Shown in pieces: positions 39,201 through 51,200 of a stretch of 64,000 nucleotides of DNA. Positions within the stretch are counted from its first letter, which is position 1. Every line of letters starts with the position of its first letter. The stretch covers positions 14,817,181 through 14,881,180 of the forward strand of contig CAIIXF020000010.1 of the NCBI GenBank assembly GCA_903813345.2, read 5' to 3'. The stretch comes from Owenia fusiformis (taxonomy: Eukaryota > Annelida > Polychaeta > Sabellida > Oweniidae). The notes under the pieces were generated by a model. The model had not been told where the DNA came from and searched no databases. It saw only the letters and a program-made list of their open reading frames with translations. The translations under genes were made by a program, and so were the position numbers.

Positions 39201-42200
39201 CTCTTAGGCCAGATTGAATGTGACTTTGAAAATGTTTTCTTCGATAGAGTGAAATAAATGTTTTTCTACCACATCTTTAACAATACTTATCCCAACTTTA
39301 TATACTTATAACGCTTTTATACATTCAACGGCACATTGATTTATAAAATCAAATTTCTCATATCTGAGAAACATTGTTTTTATTATGTCACCACCAAAAG
39401 TGGTGACATATTGTTATGGTCTCCGTTTTTTTGCGACGGCGGTTAGTGGTTGGCGTCCGGCGGTTGGTGGTTGGCGTCCGGCATCCGGCGGTTGGTGTCC
39501 GGCGTCTGTAACAATTTCTTACAACTTCCTATAACTTAACAAATACTGTTTAGACTGACTTCAATTTTTTTCTAAATCATCTACATGTTCTCAGAAGTTC
39601 AAATCTGACTTTAGATTTGACATTTGACCTTCAATGACCTTCTCAAGGTCAAAAAGGTCTTTTTTCAACTTGCTTCACATTGACTAAATTTTTTTTCAAA
39701 ATCATCTACATGTTCTCAGAAATTCAAATCTGACTTAAGATTTGACATTTGACCTTCAAATCTGACTTTAGATTTGACATTTGACCTTCAATGACCTTCT
39801 CAAGGTCAAAAAAGGTCAAAAAGGTCTGTTTTCAACTTGCTTCAAATTGACTAATTTTTTTTTTCAAAATCATCTACGTGTTCTCAGAAATTCAAATCTG
39901 ACTTAAGATTTGACTTAGATTTGACATTTGACCTTCAATGACCTTCTCAAGGTCAAAAAAGGTCGATAAGGTCTGTTTTCAACTTGCTTCAAATTGACTA
40001 AAAAAAATTTTCAAAATCATCTACGTGTTCTCAGAAATTCAAATTTGACTTAAGATTTGGCATTTGACCTTCAATGACCTTCTCAAAGTCAAAAAAGGTC
40101 TTTTTTCAACTTGCTTCAAATTGACTAATTTTTTTTTTCAAAATCATCTACATGTTCTCAGAAATTCAAATCTGACTTTAGATTTGACATTTGACCTTCA
40201 ATGACCTTCTCAAGGTCAAAAAGGTCTGTTTTCAACTTGCTTTAAATTGACCAAATTTTTTTTTCAAAATCATCTACGTGTTCTCAGAAATTCAAATCTG
40301 ACTTAAGATTTGACTTAAGATTTGACATTTGACCTTCAATGACCTTCTCAAGGTCAAAAAAGGTCAAAAATGTCTGTTTTCAACTTGCTTCAAATTGACT
40401 AAAAACTAAAAAAAATTTTCAAAATCATCTACGTGTTCTCAGAAATTCAAATCTGACTTTAGATTTGACTTAAGATTTGACATTTGACCTTCAATGACCT
40501 TCTCAAAGTAAAAAAAGGTCAAAAAGGTCTTTTTTCAACTTGCTTCAAATTGACTAAATTTTTTTTCAAAATCATCTACATGTTCTCAGAAATTCAAATC
40601 TGACTTTAGATTTGACATTTGACCTTCAATGACCTTCTCAAGGTCAAAAAAGGTCAAAAAGGTGTGTTTTCAACTTGCTTCAAATTGACTAAAAAAAATT
40701 TTCAAAATCATCTACGTGTTCTCAGAAATTCAAATCTGACTTAAGATTTGACTTAAGATTTGACATTTGACCTTCAATGACCTTCTCAAAGTCAAAAAAG
40801 GTCAAAAAGGTCTTTACAACTTGCTTCAAATTGACTAAATTTTTTTTCAAAATCATCTACATGTTCTCAGAAATTCAAATCTGACTTTAGATTTGACATT
40901 TGACCTTCAATGACCTTCTCAATGTCAAAAAAGGTCAAAAAGGTATTTTTTCATCTTGCTTCAAATTGACTAAATTTTTTTTCAAATCATCTAAATGTTC
41001 TCAGAAATTCAAATATGACTTTAGATTTGACATTTGACCTTCAATGACCTTGTCAAGGTCAAAAAAGGTCAAAAAGGTCTTTTTTCAACTTGCTTCAATT
41101 TGACTAATTTTTTTTTTCAAAATCATCTACATGTTCTCAGAAATTCAAATCTGACTTTAGATTTGACATTTGACCTTCAATGACCTTCTCAAGGTCAAAA
41201 AGGTCAAAAAGGTCTGTTTTCAACTTGCTTCAAATTGACTAAAAAAAATTTTCAAAATCATCTACGTGTTCTCAGAAATTCAAATCTGACTAGATTTGAC
41301 TTAAGATTTGACATTTGACCTTCAATGACCTTCTCAAAGTCAAAAAAGGTCAAAAAGGTCTTTTTTCAACTTGCTTCAAATTGACTAAATTTTTTTTTCA
41401 AAATCATCTACATGTTCTCAGAAATTCAAATCTGACTTTAGATTTGACATTTGACCTTCAATGACCTTCTCAATGTCAAAAAAGGTCAAAAAGGTATTTT
41501 TTCATCTTGCTTCAAATTGACTAAATTTTTTTTCAAAATCATCTACATGTTCTCAGAAATTCAAATATGACTAGATTTGACATTTGACCTTCAATGACCT
41601 TGTCAAGGTCAAAAAAGGTCAAAAAGGTCTTTTTTCAACTTGCTTCAAATTGACTAATTTTTTTTTTCAAAATCATCTACATGTTCTCAGAAATTCAAAT
41701 CTGACTTTAGATTTGACATTTGACCTTCAATGACCTTCTCAATGTCAAAAAAGGTCAAAAAGGTATTTTTTCATCTTGCTTCAAATTGACTAAAAAAAAA
41801 TTTCAAAATCATCTACGTGTTCTCAGAAATTCAAATCTGACTTTAGATTTGACTTAAGATTTGACATTTGACCTTCAATGACCTTCTCAAAGTCAAAAAA
41901 GGTCAAAAAGGTCTTTTTTCAACTTGCTTCAAATTGACTAAATTTTTTTTTCAAAATCATCTACATGTTCTCAGAAATTCAAATCTGACTTTAGATTTGA
42001 CATTTGACCTTCAATGACCTTCTCAATGTCAAAAAAGGTCAAAAAGGTATTTTTTCATCTTGCTTCAAATTGACTAAATTTTTTTTCAAAATCATCTACA
42101 TGTTCTCAGAAATTCAAATATGACTAGATTTGACATTTGACCTTCAATGACCTTGTCAAGGTCAAAAAAGGTCAAAAAGGTCTTTTTTCAACTTGCTTCA

Positions 42201-45200
42201 AATTGACTAATTTTTTTTTTCAAAATCATCTACATGTTCTCAGAAATTCAAATCTGACTTTAGATTTGACATTTGACCTTCAATGACCTTCTCAATGTCA
42301 AAAAGGTATTTTTTCATCTTGCTTCAAATTGACTAAATTTTTTTTCAAAATCATCTACATGTTCTCAGAAATTCAAATATGACTTTAGATTTGACATTTG
42401 ACCTTCAATGACCTTGTCAAGGTCAAAAAAGGTCAAAAAGGTCTGTTTTCAACTTGCTTCAAATTGACCAAATTTTTTTTTCAAAATCATCTACATCTTT
42501 TCAGAAGTTCAAATTTGACTTTACAAGTTCTCAAAAATTCAAATCTGACTTAAGTTTGAACTCATAATATTGTGAGCAACTAGGTGGTGACATTTTGTCA
42601 TGTTAATGCCTTGTTATGAGTTTAGTTGGGGAGAGTGTACATATGAAACACCTTGTACATTACATGCAGTAATAAAATACAATTTTGCCCAATTCATCAA
42701 ATTAAATTTCGCCAAATTAGGTTGACTAACAGTACACCATGTAATTGTGTTTATCTTTAGGTTCTACATGTGACTGGTGATGAAGATATATGCTACTATA
42801 ACTTCCTTTGCGCTCACCCACTGGGGGTGTTCAGTGCATTCAACAATGTATTTAGCAACATTGGATACATCATGTTGGGACTTCTATTTCTTGGTCTGGT
42901 CTGGAATAGGTACGTTTGCAACAGCTTTAATATCCAGTAGTCCTTTCATCTTTTGCAGATATGAATTATAATTGCCCTTTCCATGCATGGCCATTTGTTG
43001 TCCAATTACTTCATATACAGTTTATATGGTCCTTTAGTCAGTATAAACATCCATTATAAGTTATACCTTCTTCATATCGATGTAAAACAAGTCATTATAG
43101 TGCTAATTTCACCAGAAACTTACTTTATTGTTCAAAGTGTCTCTTTAGAAAATGTTGAATCACCCTATTGTTTCTTTAAGTGACCTAGTTATTGTTAAGT
43201 TTTTCTGATTAATCGGAAATGAGGTTGACATCAGTTATAGACCAGTGAAAAAGAGGCTTATCATTCATGTAAATGTAAATAGGGCCAATGGTAGGATTGG
43301 AAGTTATTCCCTTTCTTAATAATCACAAAAATGAGGAATCACATGGTTTTACTTGTAGAGAGCGTACATACAAGAAGACTATAGAGCAGAGCCCTGAGCT
43401 AGAGAAACAGTATGGTATCCCCCAGCACTTTGGTCTCTTCTATTCTCTAGGGATTGCCTTAGTCATGGAGGGCATCATGAGTGGATGTTACCATGTCTGC
43501 CCCAACTACTCAAACTTCCAATTTGGTAAGATCTTGATTGACTACATTTAAAGGACAGTTGCCATACTTTTTATGTCCCCACCACAAGAGTGTGGGGCCA
43601 TATTGTTGTCATACGCACGTCCATCTGTCTGTCTGTCCATCTGTACATCCATACATCTGACACTTTTCCAAAACAAAACCCAAAATTTCAGCGTGGTCTG
43701 TCATAAGCACTCTGTATATTGTCAGTGCAGAAAATTGCAAGAGATTGTAATATCACGATTCACGAATCAGAATATTGATAGCCATAATTATCAATTGGAA
43801 TTGACTGTTCAGTTGACATAGGCCTTTGGTTCAACAATATAGTGTAATACTGTATGAACTGTGCTGTAATGTCCAATTGTCCAGAATTCACATGGAGTCC
43901 CCTTTGAAAATTGTAATATTTGGACCCTCAAAAATGTCATGAATTTCTAAATAGCTATTGTTTATATGAAGAAATCTTGAAATGACATTTTTTATTTCCA
44001 GATACTGCCTTCATGTATATGATTGGAGGTCTGTGTATGTTGAAGATATATCAAACACGTCACCCAGATATCAATGCTAATGCATACAAGGCCTACATGT
44101 GTCTGGCTGTCATCATATTCCTCGTGGTTATAGGAGTGGTAAGTATCTATACCTGAATGGGTCATGGAAGAGAACAAGCAGGAATATAGGTGGCAAAAAG
44201 TAGGGTGGATATATTTGATATGTCCCACTCAAACCTGGGAGTATACATCATATCCAGACTCGCTCATATTTATTTTTCATTTTCTATTTTTTTAATTAAT
44301 GTTCCGAAATTTTGTTTCTAGCCAATATATTCATTGTTTCTTTTTTGAGTAGATCTACAATTAAAATGTTTTCAAATTTTTTACATTTGTTTTATTTTAA
44401 AATATTCTGTTCACAGTTTTCAAGATTTTCATTTCACTTAAAGAATAATAATATACTTTCCTCTTTCAGGTGTATGGTAATTTAGTACTATGGATCATCT
44501 ACTGTTTCGTACACATACTTTCCTCTTTTAGGTGTATGGTAATTTAGTACTATGGATCATCTACTGTATCGTACACATACTTTCCTCTTTCAGGTGTATG
44601 GTAATTTAGTACTATGGATCATCTACTGTATGGCACACATACTTTCCTCTTTCAGGTGTATGGTAATTTAGTACTATGGATCATCTACTGTATGGCACAC
44701 ATACTTTCCTCTTTCAGGTGTATGGTAATTTAGTACTATGGATCATCTACTGTATGGCACACATACTTTCCTCTTTCAGGTGTATGGTAATTTAGTACTA
44801 TGGATCATCTACTGTATGGCACACATACTTTCCTCTTTCAGGTGTATGGTAATTTAGTACTATGGATCATCTACTGTATGGCACACATACTTTCCTCTTT
44901 CAGGTGTATGGTAATTTAGTACTATGGATCATCTACTGTATGGTACACATACGTTCCTCTTTTAGGTGTATGGTAATTTAGTACTATGGATTATCTACTG
45001 TATCGTACACATACTTTCCTCTTTTAGGTGTATGATAATTTAGTACTATGGATCATCTACTGTATGGTACACATACGTTCCTCTTTTAGGTGTATGGTAA
45101 TTTAGTACTATGGATTATCTACTGTATCGTACACATACTTTCCTCTTCCAGGTGTATGGTAATTTAGTACTATGGATCATCTACTGTATCGTACACATAC

Positions 45201-48200
45201 TTTCCTCTTTCAGGTGTATGGTAATTTAGTACTATGGATCATCTACTGTATGGCACACATACGTTCCTCTTTTAGGTGTATGGTAATTTAGTACTATGGA
45301 TCATCTACTGTATCGTACACATACTTTCCTCTTTTAGGTGTATGGTAATTTAGTACTATGGATCATCTACTGTATGGTACACATACGTTCCTCTTTTAGG
45401 TGTATGGTAATTTAGTACTATGGATTATCTACTGTATCGTACACATACTTTCCTCTTCCAGGTGTATGGTAATTTAGTACTATGGATCATCTACTGTATC
45501 GTACACATACTTTCCTCTTTCAGGTGTATGGTAATTTAGTACTATGGATCATCTACTGTATGGCACACATACGTTCCTCTTTTAGGTGTATGGTAATTTA
45601 GTACTATGGATCATCTACTGTATCGTACACATACTTTCCTCTTTCAGGTGTATGGTAATTTAGTTCTATGGATCATCTACTGTATCGTACACATACTTTC
45701 CTCTTTCAGGTGTATGGTAATTTAGTTCTATGGATCATCTACTGTATGGTACACATACTTTCCTCTTTCAGGTGTATGGTAATTTAGTACTATGGATCAT
45801 CTACTGTATCGTACACATACTTTCCTCTTTTAGGTGTATGGTAATTTAGTACTATGGATCATCTACTGTATGGCACACATACTTTCCTCTTTTAGGTGTA
45901 TGGTAATTTAGTACTATGGATCATCTTCTGTATGGTACACATACTTTCCTCTTTTAGGTGTATGGTAATTTAGTACTATGGATCATCTACTGTATGGCAC
46001 ACATACGTTCCTCTTTTAGGTGTATGGTAATTTAGTACTATGGATCATCTACTGTATGGCACACATACTTTCCTCTTTTAGGTGTATGGTAATTTAGTAC
46101 TATGGATCATCTTCTGTATGGTACACATACTTTCCACTTTTAGGTGTATGGTAATTTAGTACTATGGATCATCTACTGTATGGCACACATACGTTCCTCT
46201 TTTAGGTGTATGGTAATTTAGTACTATGGATCATCTACTGTATCGTACACATACTTTCCTCTTTTAGGTGTATGGTAATTTAGTACTATGGATCATCTAC
46301 TGTATGGTACACATACTTTCCTCTTCCAGGTGTATGGTAATTTAGTACTGTGGATTATCTACTGTATCGTACACATACTTTCCTCTTTTAGGTGTATGGT
46401 AATTTAGTACTATGGATCATCTACTGTATGGCACACATACTTTCCTCTTTTAGGTGTATGGTAATTTAGTACTATGGATCATCTACTGTATGGTACACAT
46501 ACTTTCCTCTTCCAGGTGTATGGTAATTTAGTACTATGGATCATCTACTGTATGGCACACATACTTTCCTCTTTTAGGTGTATGGTAATTTAGTACTATG
46601 GATCATCTACTCTACAGTACACATACTTTCCTGTTTGATCCTTACAGCACAAGTCTACTACATGGGCAGATGGAAATGTGGTAAGTGTTCACAAAATAAC
46701 AAAATAGAGAGCAAAGTTAAATTTGGTCTGGTTTTAAAATGAAATACACACAGTTATTAGAGGTGATACAGATACCAGATTTTGTTCCCACCTGTGAAAT
46801 AGGGGTTTCGAATCAGAATACAGAACAAAAATTCAACATTTTGGTTCAGTTCTGGAACTAGATAACCTTACCTTTTCACAGATTTTGACGAATTGCCACA
46901 AAACAGCATTTTAGTATTTTCCTTTTTAGCAATTGATAATTATTCAAATCTTGCATCAGATATAACAAAGAGGGTAAAAGATGATTAAATTTCAAAAATT
47001 ATTCAAAGTTTATTTCCAGTTGCCTTTATTTAAACAAATGTTTTTTCAGAAATGTTGAATATTGCAAAGATTTCATGTTTGGCCTCAGATTATAGAATTT
47101 AAAGGATGGGTCAGGATATCTGCCCTATTTGTCCCTGGCTTAAATGTACTGTATGTGAAATCTGTTTTTACCACTGTCCAAGTTATATTTCATAAGTATT
47201 TGCTCTTTTTCGAGAGTTTTGAAGTATAGTAAACTTCTTACTGAGATATTAGTATTTTAACTAAAATCATGTACATGGACTATGGAGTGGAACACCTAAG
47301 TGGAATCCTTTTTGACAGAATGGAGGGTGTTCCATGTACACAGGTTCTACTGTACATACGACTCCACCAACACAACTGAACTATCAAAATGGGATGGTCA
47401 GCAAGTTTATTACCCAGATAAACATCAATTCAGTATCAAGATATACATGTGATGTGCACGCATACATAGAAAATTAAAAATGTTTTTGTCTACAAGGCCT
47501 TGTAAAATAGGCATTTGGATTCAAGATCTTTTCAGATGTTGGTATAATACTTGGTTGCTTTTTGGCCACATTATGAGGCAGGTTATGGAATATTGTTGTC
47601 AACCCAGTATTTCAGCTTCAGCTTCCTTCCTTTTCTTCTCTCCTTTTCCCTGTGGAAGGTGAACACCAAACTGAAAAATAACCCGGAAAATAAATCATCA
47701 GTCATCAGTATGGTAAAGAATGGACCAACATACGCAAATAATTTTGTTGTTCTGAATACACCCAAACAATATCAATTTTATATATTTAATGAACTGGGGC
47801 AGTATTTTTAGACAGATTTCCCACTTTTCTGTATATTTTGAAAACCTCACATATTACTTCAATAATAGATGACGTGGTGTATAGGTGTATAGATAGATGG
47901 CAGTAGTAGTTTTGGTTGAGCTAGAATGTCTTTACTTTTTAAGCTTTGTAGCAAAGCCTCTGTTGATTCTGTAGTGATACGATAAACCAAAATGGACGAA
48001 TAACAGTAGTCTCAATGGTAACTTACATATCTTCAATTGTTCTAGCTCGTTTGTATAGAGTTATACAATTAGCCATGTTATCATGTGTCAGTATGTCAGT
48101 TTTGCTTGCATTTTGTCTTGGCGCAGGTTCTTTTCTTTATAGACATGAGTATTATAACTTAGTTTGGGTTATGTAAAAATATACTATACTTTTTTTGATA

Positions 48201-51200
48201 GAGTGCCATTGGTTGATCCTGTGCATCCAATGAAAATACAGTGCCTTTTCCATATGCGGTAATTATACCCTTGCACTGGGTGATATCTTCAAAACTAGCG
48301 CCCAGATATATATTACGGTCCTGATTCTTGAATGCCTGTATGACCTTCACAACTTCTAAAATTACATAAATCAATGAATAAGTCCTTCAGTTTGTTCTTT
48401 TAGACCTACATCGACATGCAGACAAATGGGAGTCAATGATTACTATGCTAATAAATCAGAATCAATGTGCACATGAGTTTCTTTGGAAGGAATAAAGTTT
48501 TAAAGCAATCATACTATATTTTTCTTGGAGGAAAAAGTTTTACAACAATCATGTTCCAAAACTTTATTCCTCAAAGAGAAACTCATGTGAGACCGTGCTT
48601 CCTATTATTTCATAATACAGTGCAGGTATAACTCAATCAGCCTCAGACTCAAATATTCAATCTTCTCCATTGTGCTGTCATTTCCCAATTTTTTATGGGC
48701 CCCAATTAGTGGGCATTACTGGGCCTTATGGACCTTAATTTCAAGCCAATTTATCGGAATTTGAGCCCAATTTTTTAAGGGCCCAAATGTTTCAGATTTG
48801 AAATTTGTCCCCCCCCCCCAGGTAAATTATTCCCATATTTGTTGAGGAAAATAAAAAAGCAACAGAAAAATAATAAGACAGGTCCAAGTTCTCACCAGCT
48901 GTTCCATATGCAGGTGGCACATCTTGTACTGACATAATTGCATCCTCTGTGAAAAGCATTGCAGCTCCTGAACAGTCAAGGTCCACTGAACATTTTGGGT
49001 CCATCAGCGCTGCTTTGAAATCACTCATGAACTTAACCAGTTCATTTCTAACTGAAATTAAATAGTCTTTTGATGGTGTACTTAATATGATCTTTGTAAT
49101 TATTTAGATTATGAAATATTTAAAATGGCAAGTGTTTTGATAATGTTTTGAATATGGATCATTACTTGTATGTTTTTCTGGTCATTTTTTGGTCTGGTCA
49201 GTTTAAGAAATATGATAAATATGTTAAATTATGTTGTTATAGTTTCATTCTATCCATCCAACCTCAGAGTTGGGAAAAATCTAGTAATATCATCATAACG
49301 CTCTTACCATTTCCTCTATATCTTCCATTTCCACGCATGCATATGCAGACGTCAAACAGAAGCAGCGAAGTCACTATGAGCACTTTCATCTTATTCTCTT
49401 TTCTTAAAAATATCTAACACAAGAAACAAACCCCATGTATTCAAAAACATGGTCTAGAACATGAAAAAACAACAGTGTCTAACAAGCCCCTTTCCCCCAA
49501 CATATTAGAACCAATATCACAATCCAAGACCAGAACACTAATTGAACATTTCATTCATACTGAAGTCATAACAAGAAAAATTAAAAAATTAAAAGCCAAT
49601 TATACTCATAATCAATCTTGTCAAAATCAAAGCTTAATGAAATAAGAGATGTTTGAGGAAAAAGTTGTCACAATGTTGTACATAATTACTTTTATCATTC
49701 AGTTACATGACTTTGCTAAAAAGGTCATTTGTTGATTTTGGATATTTCTGCAACTCTTATCTGTCATGCTTTGTATTTTGAAATGTGTATTAAAACCATT
49801 GAAATAAAAAATAGATCAATATGAACATCAGTCGTTAGTTGACTGATTCCTACAAGCCATTGGCCCAGTAAATAATGATAATAATGACTCTACCTGTTAT
49901 TATAATGATAATAGTAATGATCTCTACCTGTGTCTATTCCTGAATTTTGCTTCAGCTCCTTTTTAACTTCTTATTTGTGTAGAGATGTACATGTAGTTTA
50001 TAAATGTCTTCTTATGAGCTGGTGCTAGATTTTCTTTGCAGAACCATATTATTGAAACATTACACCTACATCTAACCTTGATCTTAATTACTATATTGTA
50101 ATTAATAACTCCTATAAAGTTGATGCAAACAATTTAATCTACATGTAATATGATTATCATAATCAGAACAAAGTAATTTATTTATCATTATGTATTTATG
50201 TTTCAGCTCATTAAACTTAAAGCAGAACTAATGGTTGGCTCTCAGTTCATTTCAATATGTAGCTTTATGTGTGATTGAGGAAATAAGAATCAAATTTTTG
50301 AAAAATATATTAGGTTAAGTGATTATATTGAAAAGAATAATATCTCATTCAATTGACCCGCTGACATAGTTGATGGAGATGCATCAAGGTCACCGGAAGT
50401 GAGATGTCATATCGACGTTAGTCGCCATATTGTAACCCAAGAAAGATGGTAAAATATGCCCCACAACATATTCTGACAAACTCAATACCTGACCAACTCG
50501 CTTTATTTAAACATATTCATTCCAGACCAAATTCAAATAGTTTTGATAGTACAGGGTGTCCCGAAAGTATGGGGCCCCCCCTAGGCAGACATATTCCAGT
50601 GTCCTCATAGTATGTGTCATATATCATTTTAAAGCTTGTACAAAGTTACATTGATTTGCCAAGTATCATGGTTTAACTCCTAAATGGTAAAAAGTTACAG
50701 TCATTTTAAAAGTTAATGTTTTGTCAAAATAAAATTCAATTTTACACCACATTACAAGTCAATGTGTCCCCCCTTGGCATGTTAACAGCGGCAATTATTT
50801 TCAGATATGACCTTAAAAGCCCTTCAAATAGGAGTGTGGAATTTTATAACCCTCTTAAAACATGTTAAGAGACTTTAGAAGAGTTTCCTTACAGTTTCTA
50901 CCCTCACCATTCTCTTTTTCCAACTCAATATCAATCCAACCTGAAAAGAATTGCTGCTGTTAAGATGGCCCGGGAGGACACATTGACTAGTGATTTGGCG
51001 TAAAATTGAACTTAATTTTGACCAAACACTAAATTTTGAAATGCCTGTAATTTTTTCACATTTGAGAGTTGAACGATGATACTTGGTGAATCAATGTAAC
51101 TTTGGATAAGCTTTAAAGTGATATATGACACTTACTATGACGACACTGGTATATGTCTGCCTAGGGGGGGGGCCCATACTTTCGGGACACCCTGTATAAT

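Noticed and set aside
44459-46628. CRISPR-like regular array
   Set aside because: The repeat and spacer are not distinct: the whole 62-bp unit repeats, it contains eukaryotic splice sequences and exon code, and the genome is animal.
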